The notes: generated by a model from the letters alone, not told the origin. A stretch of 45,589 nt of DNA from Chara braunii (GCA_003427395.1 BFEA01000170.1:187571-233159); one strand, 5' to 3'. Counted from the stretch's first letter, positions 19,242-29,041 are shown. Numbers and translations are program-made.

Positions 19242-21358
19242 AGAAGGGTCTGGGACCCACTGGAAATGAAACAGTGCTTGTGGAGGCAGAGATCCCTCTG
19301 CAATCTCCATTTTGTTTCCATTGGGTGTCACCCCTCCCCCTCCTTGCTTGCCCTCTGCTCCTCTGGTTGTATTTTGGTTATAGAGTGAGTCAAATTTTCT
19401 TCTATTCTGTTGGCCTTGATTCCATGGTTATTCCTCGTCATTGTGACTGAACCAGGCTGGTGAGAGCTCTGTCCGCAGAGGGGGTGCAGATGTGGCTTAC
19501 TGTGGTCGGAGGGGAAAGTTCACCATTCTTGCTATCGCTGTACAATCGATCTGGAGGGTTTAAGGAAGCTTGTCTTGTCTGCTTTTTTAAGAAATAACTG
19601 AAAGTGACGTCCTCTCTGACGTCCTCTGAATGGTGCCCCATACAGTAGAGGAAAGACATCCTCAGACCTTTCATGAGATAGGTGTTTTAGGTGTTCTGCT
19701 CTGCTGCTACCATGAACAGTCGGGCTGTGCGGATGAGATTTGATTGTTTGCTATTGGAAAGGTGGATGCAAGGCCACTTTGGGTAGACCGTGTTTGTTTG
19801 CCGATCCTGCTCGTCCGTTCGGACCTGGAAGAGGTCCATAGGAAAGGTGTAATGAGTGGAGTGGGGGTGATCCGCAGTGACGGAGTCGCTGGAAGACATG
19901 GCGTATGTGGATATCAACTCTGGTTGGTTGATTGTGGTGCAGAAAGCCTGTGTTGTGATTTGAAGTTTGGAGCGAGCGTGTCTGTTTGATGAACACCATG
20001 GCAAACATACGGGCAAGAGGAAGAGGATTGGATATTAGGAGACCCCATGTGTCAAACCACCAAGGCTTGGGAGCCTGCCTTCATCCTCTGCAGACCTCTG
20101 AATGCAGGCGGTCCGTACTTCCCTGAGATTCCGGTGTGTTGACGGTCACACCTTACTTGCCCACTGGTAGTTGCACGTGAGGATCTCCAGTCTATTTCCA
20201 CTGACTGACCTTTGTATCTATATAATATATAGTATTATTAATATACAGATTGTATATATATAAAACATGGCCTGTCTGTGCTACGGGGGGCGATATGAGT
20301 AGCTGTCGCCTGTCGACGGCTCCTATGGATTGGTGGGGAGCAGGTGCTCCCTTGGCAATGAGTCTGTAATCATGGCACCAGCTACGGTCTCCTTTTGTGG
20401 TGAAGTATCATGCAAGATGACTATAGATCTGACAACCAAGTTAAGTGTCAGGACTCAGAAGTTAGTAGTTTAAGTCTAGTTGCATTTTGCTTTCGTATTT
20501 GGCGTGTTAAAAATTTTGGTAGTCGATGTCCTGTGATTGTTAAAAGGAAAACTGTTTTTTTTACGAATGAACCTGTAATGCAGTGTAAGGACTGAATTGA
20601 GTGACAACTTTTTTTCTATATTAAAACGTGGTAAAAAGTGCTAAAAAGACCGCCATCGAAGATCGTGACTGTCTTTTGCCTGGACTGAGCCTGCACACGG
20701 TAGTGGTGATAGATAGGGAGTTGTATTTGCGAGAGTCGTGTAGTTCCGAGTGTTTTCGCTGGCGTGATTCTCTTAGGAGGTTGGTTTGTACCTGGGTTCA
20801 CGAGTCTATGATGCCTGCGGTATTTAGTGGACTGTTGTGTGTTGTGCCTTGGCTGTTTTTGTGTTCTCTGACATGCAGGATGAAGTCTGGTGTTGGTGGG
20901 AGCGTTGATCTGACGGGAAGGAACGGGCACAGTCGCATTCAAAACGACGACAGCTTGTATCAAATTTCAGGTGATGGTCACCATCTGTTCTAGTTGTGTT
21001 GTGGCACACACATTTTCCCCAGTAAGCCATTTTTGCCAAATCTGCCACTTCCAGTGACAAGTGGGGAATGGGGTGCGGTGCACTCGAAGTCGTGGCCGTT
21101 ATTGTTTGTTTGGTCCCTTTTTGTGTTGGTGCGTTTGTTTGGTCCCCTTTGGTAGATTATACTTTGCGCTCGCTGGTTCTCCCACTTGCTGCACACACTT
21201 TTTCTATGCCGTTCTCGTTTGCCACCTCTGCTATTATCAATAACACAACGAGACTGCGGTGCACAGCAAGACATCAGGACTACCACCTGTGCTGTGGTTA
21301 GCACAACTCCGCCGAATGTGCAGGATTTGTTGTGCGAACTGTTTGGCCTAGTTGTGAG
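19242..21358. other. unannotated
   Basis: An AT-only stretch (TATATAATATATAG-like) lies at 20216-20265. Frames at 19744-19989 (+) and 20628-20993 (+) are open but show no domain, and overlapping frames are open on the other strand. No RNA gene seen. Confidence 0.35.
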
Positions 21359-21470
21359 CAACCGTCTTCACCCGAATAGAACGCCCGGTCATTATAGCTG
21401 TATTTGGCACAACTTCCGGTCCAGATGCAGCGATAATGACCGGGCGTTCAATTCGGGTGAAGACGGTAGC
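21359..21470. mobile_element. snap-back MITE-like element, copy 6 (best preserved)
   Basis: Arms of about 50 bases pair almost throughout. The outer end ACCGTCTTCACCCGAAT appears at 21361 and in reverse complement up to 21467. The inner block GAACGCCCGGTCATTAT pairs with ATAATGACCGGGCGTTC exactly. The loop is only about 10 bases. No coding content. This copy defines the family. Confidence 0.88.
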
Positions 21471-22019
21471 TGGATTCATTGAAGTGAGCGCGAAGACTGG
21501 CTCATTGTGTGTCGATTTCCAAACTGGCGATCCCCTCCGGATATGGTACGAGCATTGTGCCATGGGGATGGAGTGTCAGTGCCGGTCGTTTTTTTTTTTT
21601 TTTAAGATGTCAGTCGATCTTTTATTGTTTAAAAGATAACCTCTGTACTACGCTGCGCTCGTCTGACGGTGCATAATCGATCCTTAGCTGCTGACTGAGG
21701 CAGTATGAGGCGAAGAGAGTGCACATCGGTCACTCTGGATGAATGAGGGTTGCAGTGTGCTCTTGTGTGCTGTTTTGGATGCCAGCTGTTCTGACACAGC
21801 ATGGATTCATGCAGATGACAGGCTGGAGTTCATACGATACCTACACAGCTGTTTTTTTTTAATGTTATGGAACATAACTGAATGGGGGGAACAGTTCTGT
21901 TTGGGTTTTTTTGTAACAGGTAAGTCTTTATTTGTAAGGCTCCATGGTTCTTTGTCATGGTCACTGGTTCTTTGTCATGGTCACTGTACAGGCCTGTTCT
22001 GTCATATGTAGGCGGAGAA

Positions 22020-22112
22020 GTGTGATCGAGAAAACAATGACATACATGCCAGTATTAGAGGAGATCGTATTATCAATGTACTGGGATGTATGTCGTTGTT
22101 TTCTCAATCATT
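22020..22112. repeat. long hairpin (35-bp arms)
   Basis: GATCGAGAAAACAATGACAT followed by ACATGCCAGTA pairs with TACTGGGATGTATGTCGTTG followed by TTTTCTCAATCA, three to four mismatches over 35 bases and a loop of about 17. Its ends match none of the other foldbacks here. It could be a lone MITE or a small-RNA precursor. The neighbouring 21471-22019 and 22113-22760 contain no recognised gene. Confidence 0.75.
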
Positions 22113-22763
22113 AGCTGTCGTGTCCCATTGCGGGCGGAAGGACTGAAAGATCGAGGCATTACCAAACGTCATCGGGATTCCCGAGACCTGATTTATGCAG
22201 CAGGGGTAATTGATGTGGACCAAGGCCAACCGCGAAGCTTTTTGTTTTTCCCCCTCTCTGAACTCCATCTTGCCAGACCGGTCATCAGATCGATTTGAAG
22301 GTAGTGTGAGCGCACAATGAAATGCACATTGACGCTGTAAGTCGTGACACAAAAGCGTAACTGAGGGGTTCTTTTGGAGTTGAGGAAGTATCTACACACT
22401 GCGACTTTTTGACAGAAATTTGGCTGTGATTCTGGATGCGGACCTGAAAACTTTATGCCCTGAAAGGTGTGAGGTTTTGGTTCAGGACACTGGAGGCCGA
22501 GTTGGTTAACGTTATGCTCGTATTGTCTCGGAACTCGATAGCTGTGTTAGGTTCTTGGACCTTTTAAGTTCTTTGACCTTTTAGGTTCTTTGACCTTTCA
22601 TGTCGAACAAGAAACTTGTTGTACGGCGATATGGAAGCGGTTGATGCTGAAGCGGTTGTTATGGATGCTGCTAGTAATGCCTTGTCAATTTTATTTTTAT
22701 GGGAAATGAAAGGCGGCTGCTGTAGCCCACGAAGTAGGTGGCCAGCCCCCCTCAGCCCTACAC

Positions 22764-22890
22764 GTGCTCGCGTGTGTGTGCGTGTGTGTGTGCGTGAGTA
22801 TGTGTGCATCTGTGTGTACTTGTATGTGTATGATCGTATTTGTGTGCTTCTTCGCCTGGCGGTGGCAATGTGTGTGGATGTGTGTGCTTG
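22764..22890. repeat. degenerate TG-rich simple sequence
   Basis: GTGTGTGTGCG-type repeats broken by single changes. Open frames on both strands across it (22564-23079) are compositional artefacts. Confidence 0.75.
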
Positions 22891-23523
22891 CACGGGGAGG
22901 CCACCCACGGCACGGCAGGGAGTGGGGTTCTCACGTTCCCACCCCGTTTTTTGTCTCTGTTCTGTGGTTGGATGCTGTGGCTTGATTTCATGCTGCTTGT
23001 GTTTCTGTGTGGGTCGTGCGGATGCGAAATTTTGTGTCGCGCAGTGGGAAGAGTATTCGCACCTTGTGGTGTGAAGCACACTTGCGCCGTGCAGTGATCT
23101 AACGATAGGGCGATTTGGCCCCGCGCATCTGTACCCAACTTTCTCCTAGTATGCTGTTCTCATGCACTGCGTCAGCACAGGCAGGGCTTTGCCTACGTAT
23201 TATGCGCAGAAGCTTGGTGCGTTTTTATGCATGGATGCCTCTTCTAAGGCCAGCAATCTTTCTATAGGCATGATGAAGATGCAGGTACGGGTGATGATTG
23301 TTTGTCGAGTAATAGAAGTATAGTTTGGTGCTACAGGTCCAGATATGAATATGGTAGTATTCAGGAGCCAGTCGTCAGCGCAAACACTCTTCTCTGAGGG
23401 ATGTTTTTGTAGCTGTCAACTGATGTGTTATCAGTGTGTTGGTCACTCTCTAAGAGCTTGCAGAGGCCCTTTTCAAGGTTGCCTAAGTTAGGCAGGAGTC
23501 TTCATGTCTATGGGTTATGTATA

Positions 23524-23626
23524 CTGAGGGCATACTTGCACTAGGATGTTTTCGACTCAGCTGTGGACATGACATGATAGTGGTCAGGTGAATGTAGAAA
23601 GTGCTAGTGTGAGTATGCCCTGAGGG
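23524..23626. mobile_element. foldback element, AGGGCATACTCACAC ends
   Basis: The left end CTGAGGGCATACTTGCACTAG and the right end CTAGTGTGAGTATGCCCTGAG pair with two mismatches and enclose about 55 bases. The terminal sequence resembles the element at 5456-5547 (AGGGCGTATACTCACAC). Confidence 0.65.
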
Positions 23627-23794
23627 ATGTCTTTAGGAGGAAGAGCGGGCGGCTGTGGACAACAGAACAGACCACCCGCACACGTAGGCAGGTAGGTAGT
23701 ATCTCGGGAGAAAACCCTTGCATGTATGGAGGAACCTCATTTTGTGTTGCATTCCGTCAGATTGGCTACGGGAAAACTCTAGAATGCAGTGAAG

Positions 23795-23895
23795 GTAAAA
23801 GATCCATAGGCCATTTGGCAAGGTATCAGCCAGCCAAGCGGTGGGTTGTGTGTTCGATTCTTGGGTTGGGCACATGCATGCACACTTGTGAATCG
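23795..23895 (+). repeat. tRNA-like SINE head (weak)
   Basis: GGCCATTTGGCAAGGTATC followed by GTGTTCGATTCTTGGG at tRNA-like spacing, but no full cloverleaf. Nothing else is recognised between 23896 and 24390. Confidence 0.35.
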
Positions 23896-24397
23896 ACATC
23901 CTTGATATGTTCCCACCAAGATGGCGGGTCGGCCTTGTCAGGTGGTCCGCGCGATGGTAAACCGCAACTCATCCATTGGGTCTGGGCCGTTTTAACCCAA
24001 TGTGAACATTGCAGGCGCTGGTGGGTCTAACCAGCCAGTGGGTGTTCCACCCCTTGCAGAGATGCCGGCAGGTTATCACGGGGCCGGGAAAAGGCTTAGG
24101 GTGTGCCGTCTCAAAAGGTTGGTGGTGGCAGGCAAATTGTGTGCTGCGACTGTTCGGATTTCCTAGGGCTGGGCAGAAATCTGCATTGGGAAAAAGAGCG
24201 TGGCAATGGAAGGGTCCAGTGCCAAGCTTGTTACGCCTCGTCTACTACGAGGGGCCTTCACTGTAGACGAAGAATTGGGAAAGGATTATGAAGGGTGTAA
24301 GGGTCCTTAGTGAAAAAGACTAGAGGACAAAGAGGGGTTGGTTGGCCTTCTCGTGACAAATCATTTGCTCCATTGTTTTTTTTTATTATATATATAT

Positions 24398-24538
24398 TGA
24401 CGATATATATGTATATGTTTATATATATCTATTCTTTGAGGCAAAGGCTGATGGCTTTGAGCTATTCTATTTGACGATATATGTATATGTTTATATATAT
24501 CTATTCTTTGAGGCAAAGGCTGATGGCTTTGAGCTATC
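24398..24538. repeat. tandem duplication, 2 x 73 bp
   Basis: TTGACGATATATATG, a TATATA run, then ATTCTTTGAGGCAAAGGCTG and ATGGCTTTGAGCTAT, repeated nearly identically at 24398 and 24471. Confidence 0.9.
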
Positions 24539-24539
24539 A

Positions 24540-24690
24540 TCCTCGGAACTGACCAGCCTCAGGTAATTTAGCTTCTAAGAAGCATTTGATTTCATTCATA
24601 CAGTAATTCCAATTCCATCTGGATTTGAACTCGCGTCTCAATTTCAACAGATCATGGGTATACCACCTGAGCTGCTCTTCTCTTGTGCGC
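24540..24690 (-). mobile_element. tRNA-derived SINE-like element, copy 1
   Basis: On the minus strand the head carries AGCTCAGGTGGTATACCCA (A box) and GACGCGAGTTCAAATCC (B box). It is followed by a body AGATGGAATTGGAATTACTG, then ATGAATGAAATC, then a tail TACCTGAGGCTGGTCAGTTC. The body and tail recur almost unchanged at 25085-25200, showing a repeat family with an RNA polymerase III-type head. Confidence 0.72.
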
Positions 24691-24781
24691 TTGCCTTTGT
24701 TGTACTTCTGCTCATGACTATGCAATGTCTTTATTTTTCCTCCCTTTTTTTCCCTCCCTTTTTTTTCTCCCTTTATTTTCT

Positions 24782-24838
24782 GGCACAGGGGCGGATGCAA
24801 TCTTCTCTGTTTCCTTCCAATTTCATCCCGAAGGACAC
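24782..24838 (-). pseudogene. 5' part of U6 snRNA, retroposed, A-rich tail
   Basis: On the minus strand: GTCCTTCGGGATGAAATTGG, AAGGAAACAGAGAAGATTGC, ATCCGCCCCTGTGCC, then AGAAAATAAAGGGAGAAAAA as tail. It begins exactly at the U6 5' end and is truncated after the CCCCTG block. Confidence 0.78.
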
Positions 24839-24949
24839 CAAGCCGTGTCTTTCTTGTTTGGTTCTTCATCCCCCCACCCCCCTCTCCTCCCTTTTTTTGT
24901 TTGTTCTGTTTTACATCCTGTTGACGGTAATGGTGATGTCGTTGCGTCT

Positions 24950-25084
24950 TCTGCTGACCGAGCAGTGGCTCACAACCAAGCGGTGGCTTTATCCTTGTGT
25001 TTTCGTTCTTTCGTTGTTTCGCTCCCCCACCCCCCTCTCCTTCTGCCGACCGAGCAGTGGGTCACAACCAAGCGGTGGCTTTCT
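24950..25084. repeat. tandem duplication, ~92 bp period
   Basis: CTGACCGAGCAGTGGCTCAC (24953) recurs as CCGACCGAGCAGTGGGTCAC (25046), each followed by AACCAAGCGGTGGCTTT. The unit also contains a TTCTTTCGTTGTTTCGC phrase that reappears at 25236. Confidence 0.8.
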
Positions 25085-25206
25085 CCTTGGCTTTGAGCTA
25101 TCATTCTCGAACTGACCAGCGTCAGGTAATTTAGCTTCTAAGAAGCATTTGATTTCATTCATACAGTAATTCCAATTCCATCTGGATTTGAACTCACGTC
25201 TCAATT
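25085..25206 (-). mobile_element. tRNA-derived SINE-like element, copy 2 (5' truncated)
   Basis: Same body and tail as 24540-24690 (TTAGCTTCTAAGAAGCATTT, then GATTTCATTCATACAGTAAT on the + strand), but the head stops at the B box (GACGTGAGTTCAAATCC on the minus strand). It ends about 60 bases before the first RING-gene exon found. Confidence 0.7.
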
Positions 25207-25267
25207 TGTTGTTTCGCCCCCCAACTTGTGCTTGGTTCTTTCGTTGTTTCGCCTTGTGTTACTTCAG

Positions 25268-25507
25268 GTGGTAAGGTCACGAGGTACTCCAAAGAGAACG
25301 ATATGCTGATGCAGAAGCTCACCTTGTCAGAGCAAATGGCAGGTTACCAAATGGAGGCAGAAAGACTTCGAATGACAGAGTTGCGGATCGCTGACATGCA
25401 CGCACTACAAATGGTAGCAGATGACCTGGTGAACATGCCGTCTGGGCAGTCGAGGACACCCAATGGAAGTGCCTTCGAGTTTCTTGATACAGGAATGTTT
25501 GCAGATG
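25268..25507 (+). CDS. RING-finger protein, exon 1 of 5 found (helical segment)
   Basis: The exon follows an acceptor TACTTCAG (AG at 25266-25267) and ends at GATG|GTAAGT (GT at 25508). It encodes 80 codons' worth of sequence in one open frame: KVTRYSKENDMLMQK, then a run of heptad-like Leu/Met/Ala-rich residues (QMEAERLRMTELRIADMH), then SGQSRTPNGSAFEFLDTGMF. It is likely to form a coiled coil or long helix, which in RING ligases often mediates dimerisation. It starts with two bases of a codon, so at least one upstream exon ending in phase 1 exists; I could not identify it. The start codon is therefore unknown. A relationship to the RRM exons upstream (plant CCCH/RRM proteins also have a Leu/Gln-rich helix after the RRM) is possible but unproven. 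The last base G joins AT of the next exon as Asp. Confidence 0.75.
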
Positions 25508-25913
25508 GTAAGTCTCTTTGGGATTTTATTGATTTCGCCTTGTTTTTTTTTTCTCCATGGGTGCGCTTTGCCGATTTGGTCAGTTGTAAACAAGCACAGT
25601 GGAAGGTGATATGCGGTACAGTGGCGTATGCAGGAGATTCCGATTTTGTCAGTAGGAAATTGATATCTGTCCTGCAAGATGATGATTGGCTGTTTGGATC
25701 GGCCACAACGTCGGCGGTGGAAGGTGATACGTAGATGTGTACAGAGACGCTTATGGGGTCGCGTAGGGAGACTATAAGGGAGTTGTTGACGGTGACGTTT
25801 ACCACTGTCCTTTGCAAATCGCTGATGCATGACGATTACCACTGCCCTTTGCGGCAGTGACGACGACGACGACGAGTGAAATTTTTCATATGGTCTGCTC
25901 TCTTTGCGGCGGT

Positions 25914-26030
25914 GCCTACCGTTTTCGCTCGAGTAGAATGCCCGGTCATTATCACTGTATCCAGACTGAAAGTTTCACAAAATACACAGCTATAATGACT
26001 GGGCGTTCTATTCGGGTGAAGAAGGTTGGC
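25914..26030. mobile_element. snap-back MITE-like element, copy 7 (intronic)
   Basis: The left end CCTACCGTTTTCGCTCGAGT with GAATGCCCGGTCATTATCAC pairs with the right end, whose inner part is ATAATGACTGGGCGTTCTAT and outer part TCGGGTGAAGAAGGTTGG. It sits within the 715-bp intron between 25507 and 26223 of the RING gene, so it would be transcribed as a hairpin in the pre-mRNA. Confidence 0.82.
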
Positions 26031-26222
26031 ATGCGCATAAGTGTATGATGACGTGTTGCGTCGAGTTTTTTGCTGTGCTGTCTCTTTGCGGTGGTCCCTA
26101 GTTGAACAAGATGAGCGGTGGTGGAAAGGTGGCCCTTTGCTGGTTGCTGTGTGGAAGACGGTACGGACAAGTGTGTGATGTGTTGAGATGATATTTTTTT
26201 GATGTGCGTTTCGTTGTGCCAG

Positions 26223-26325
26223 ATACACCCTTGTTTCATTCTCGGAATCCTCTCGGACGCGTGGTTAACGCCCTGGAAAAAGCGAGTGAGAGAGTCGAGA
26301 ACTGCCGAGATGCGTCTCCTCACAG
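26223..26325 (+). CDS. RING-finger protein, exon 2 of 5 found
   Basis: Acceptor TTGTGCCAG (AG at 26221-26222), donor CACAG|GTGAGC (GT at 26326). The frame required by the previous exon (two bases, then triplets) is open and reads DTPLFHSRNPLGRVV followed by NALEKASERVENCRDASPH, an amphipathic helix with Ser-rich end. Another frame is also open over the interval, but only this one satisfies the phases of both neighbours. The last two bases AG join C of the next exon to give Ser. No domain is recognised in this exon; it looks like part of the flexible/helical linker ahead of the RING. Confidence 0.72.
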
Positions 26326-26771
26326 GTGAGCGAACTGTTATGCAAATTCCTTTTGTAGATGTGTATATTCCAAGTCAGTCTGGTGATTGTGAGGTTTCGG
26401 TGCTTTCTGTGGGCATGCCGCAGTTGCTGTAAGTGATTATATGTTGGGTTACTTGTTCGCAAGTGACTACGTGTTATGGGTTACTTGTGTTGTAGACGTT
26501 TTCCAAGTTTGCGGATTTTATATGTTGGGTTACCTACTCAAAATCCTAATGTCAGGGGCGTCTCTCCACCACTCTCGAAATGTGCAAGACGAAAGTGAAT
26601 CTTCTGCTGGAACAAGGAAAAGCATTTCCGGAGTAGTGGAGCGATACCTCAAGTGTTTTTGTTGAAGTGGTCTGATTGCAATTGCCTAGAGGTTTCAGTA
26701 CTTTGTGCTCGTGAAAGTGTCCTTAACTGATTGTATGTTGGGTTACTTGTGGTGTTCTCTCATTCCTGCAG

Positions 26772-27076
26772 CAATGGCCTCGGGCTTTCCGTGAATCCTT
26801 TCCTGCTGTCTCCTATTCTCAACAGTCAGATGTTGGATACCGGCTCCAATGCTGCGGCGAAGGGATGCCCCTTCTCCACGTCTTTGACATCTGTTCAGCA
26901 GCCACTGCCGGCAGCACAGCAGCAGCAGCAGCAGCAGCAGCATATGTACGAGAGTGGATCAGAGTCGAGGAGCAGCGGATACTGCGGATTGGGAAGCCAA
27001 AGTCTCTTCTCATCTGCAAGTACAACCCCAATATCAGGGGTGTCGGAACATGATCTCACGTGCCCGATATGCTTAG
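26772..27076 (+). CDS. RING-finger protein, exon 3 of 5 found (Ser/Gln-rich linker and first RING cysteines)
   Basis: Acceptor ATTCCTGCAG (AG at 26770-26771), donor CTTAG|GTGAGT (GT at 27077). It encodes NGLGLSVNPFLLSPILNSQ, a Ser/Thr/Ala-rich stretch, a run of eight Gln from a CAG repeat (about 26919-26940), a further Ser/Gly-rich stretch, and then EHDLTCPICL with the first two zinc-binding cysteines of a RING (C-x2-C). The Gln run is a trinucleotide repeat and may vary in length between individuals. The final G joins AG of the next exon as Glu. Regions like this are usually disordered and carry phosphorylation sites; nothing more specific can be read. Confidence 0.82.
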
Positions 27077-27777
27077 GTGAGTTGATGCCGGCTTGATGAT
27101 TGTTTATTTTTACCGCCTCGGCGGTATGGCGCCAGCTGCCGTTGCCTAGTAATATTTTCATGTCGTGCTCGACCGTCGTGGGATTAAAATACTGACCTTT
27201 GGACTTCCGTGCCTGCCATTGGCTGGTTGGACTCAACCGACCGCTCGGCCTTCACGGTCGAGGCCGTATTCTAATGGTATTGGCTTGGAATGGTATTAGC
27301 ATTTGCGATTCCATACACAAGGACGTTTGTTTTTGACCAGGCTCTGGTCGGGAGTGTGGTCAGGTCCGTTGTGGCGTAGCTGTGATAGCGCTGGGATGCA
27401 TGCATTGTGGAAAGTAACTGTTGTAGTGTGAATGATATCCTCTTTGTTTGATGGTGCACCAGCTCTGTACAATGAGCAGTAGTGCTGGTGTGGTGTGAAT
27501 ATGTGCTCTTTTTTTTTGACCCCAACAGCTTCGTACAATGTGAAATATCCGGTTTCCCAGATACAGCAGATCTCACATGCGGAGTACGTTTTGTTGGGTG
27601 ACCAGGTAGACCTCTCATGCGGAGTAGGTTTGGTTGAGTGAATTAATGCGCTGTCTTGTTTGCTTAGTTTTGAGTTTCACTTTTATTGCTGTCCCTGTCC
27701 CCCTTGCTCATTGGCCAGGTGGGCCGGTGGCCCGGATTCTGATGGAAATTTGTTGTTTTGCTGTGCATCTGTCGCAG

Positions 27778-27842
27778 AGTACTTCACGGAGCCCGTGGAG
27801 CTTGATTGCAGCCACACCTTTTGTGAGATGTGCATCTCTCAG
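27778..27842 (+). CDS. RING-finger protein, exon 4 of 5 found (RING core)
   Basis: A 65-base exon with acceptor CTGTCGCAG (AG at 27776-27777) and donor CTCAG|GTACGC (GT at 27843). Joined in phase it continues the RING as EYFTEPVELDC-SHTFC-EMC, giving cysteine 3, the histidine and cysteines 4 and 5 of a C3HC4 finger; 12 residues separate cysteine 2 from cysteine 3. The aromatic and Pro/Val/Leu positions are those that contact E2 enzymes in RING ligases. It ends exactly at a codon boundary (ISQ). The wording EYF-E-V-L-C-H-FC-C resembles, from memory, the RING of RNF8/CHFR-type ligases, which have an N-terminal FHA domain; no FHA domain was found here. Confidence 0.88.
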
Positions 27843-27916
27843 GTACGCGAATGACTTGCTGCTGCCGCCGAGTTGTCTTGGGGTTCTGTATTTGCGGTGT
27901 GATTTGGGGGAGGTAT

Positions 27917-28024
27917 ATCCTCGGGGACATCCTTTCAAACGATACAGAGAACCTAGTAGCCAAGATTAGTATGACCCCTGTGCAAGGAAGACACGCATAA
28001 ATTGAGAAATGGTCCCAATCTTTT
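27917..28024 (+). pseudogene. near-full-length U6 snRNA-like copy (intronic, sense)
   Basis: TCCTCGGGGACATCC, ACGATACAGAGAA, then an 11-base insertion, then AAGATTAGTATGACCCCTGT, GCAAGGAAGACACGCATAAA, TTGAGAAATGGTCC and a TTTT end. It reaches the U6 3' terminus. The insertion falls before AAGATTAG, and the GCATGG block has become GTATGA, both within regions that are essential in working U6. A-rich sequence follows at 28025-28038. It is probably a pseudogene. Confidence 0.78.
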
Positions 28025-28217
28025 CACAAAAAGAAAAAGGGAAGGTATGCTCTTCCCTGCTGTAGGTCCCTGAAGCACAACGAACTGTTGAAATGCAGAC
28101 TCGAGTTTGAATCTATATATAATCAGATGCCCGGAATAACAGAGTTCTACATTACCTGAGGCCGCTCAGCTTCAATGATGGTATCTCAAGGCCGACGACG
28201 TTTCTGAAGCACCAGGA

Positions 28218-28868
28218 CATGGCCCCAGCCAAATTGAGAGTCCGATCGAGCCTCTCCTAAAATCTCGGAGGCTTATGCTCCGTCGACAAAATGAATCGAC
28301 GACGGGAGGCTGCCTAAACGTGCCCGCAGCCGATGGCTGGCATGTGCTGGTGGTGGTTTAAGAAAGAAAGAGAAGACGGTAATGGGAAGGAAGAAGGGAA
28401 CGAGGAAAAAAGAACGATGTCTTTTTTGGGTCTTGCTTGTACTTGCTTGTAATCTTCTTCTGTCTGTGCTGTGGGTTTCCCCAAAGTACAAAGAGAATAA
28501 CCCGTCGTATGGTGGTGTGTTACGGTGCGATTTGAAAAGGTAGCTATTCTATTGTGCTCGGGAGGGTGAGTGGCAAAATAAAATGGAGGTCGAGGGTATA
28601 TCTGCAATTATGTCCCTCGGGACATCACTATTTATATATACGCTTCTGAGGAAATTGTGGTCGGACGTTAGCCCTGAGCCTAGAATACGAAGGTCCTCGC
28701 CCAGGACGCGGGCCTCTTTTGTATGAGGCAGATTCCCCCTGTGTGCCAAGCTTTGCCGGAACATGGGCTAATCGATTCGTTTTCGCTTTTGGTCCGTTGG
28801 GCCCGAGCCTCTGAAATTTTAGGGGAGGCTCAATTGAGATTCTCAAGTTGGCTGGGCCCGTGCACTGG
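28218..28868. mobile_element. ~650-bp element with ~60-bp inverted repeats
   Basis: The left arm GGCCCCAGCCAAATTGAGAG, then CGAGCCTCTCCTAAAAT and CTCGGAGGCT, matches the reverse complement of the right arm (ATTTTAGGGGAGGCTCAATT, then CAAGTTGGCTGGGCCC, ending about 28867). Arms are roughly 80 percent identical. No long open frame lies between them, so it is a candidate non-autonomous DNA transposon in the RING-gene intron. No clear target-site duplication was found. Confidence 0.6.
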
Positions 28869-29041
28869 CGGTTTAATGTTGAGTCGAGTCCGTCAGAGTG
28901 AAATTACACATGCAGGAGGCGAGTGCAGGATGAGTGCTAATGAACTTTGCTGCAGAGCGGTTGGGTATCTCAGTGTTGATGAACTTTGGCGTTCTTTGTT
29001 GTGATAATATGTGGATGACGGTCGTCGACGTTTTTTTGTAG

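Larger units (their letters stand above)
27843..29041 (+). other. last intron of the RING gene, loaded with repeats
   Basis: 1.2 kb, GTACGC to TTTTTTTGTAG. It contains a near-full-length U6-like copy (27917-28024) and a ~650-bp inverted-repeat element (28218-28868). Purine-rich sequence lies at 28360-28420. No additional exon is needed by the reading frame. Confidence 0.7.

Noticed and set aside
22564-23079. 171-codon minus-strand frame with Thr-His repeats
   Set aside because: Produced by degenerate TG repeats.
26223-26325. Alternative reading frame of RING exon 2 (DAWLTPWKKRVRE)
   Set aside because: It is open, but does not fit the codon phases of the exons on either side.
27917-28024. 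Active U6 snRNA gene
   Set aside because: Although almost full length with a TTTT end, it has an 11-base insertion in the core, a changed GCATGG block, and no upstream U6 promoter elements.
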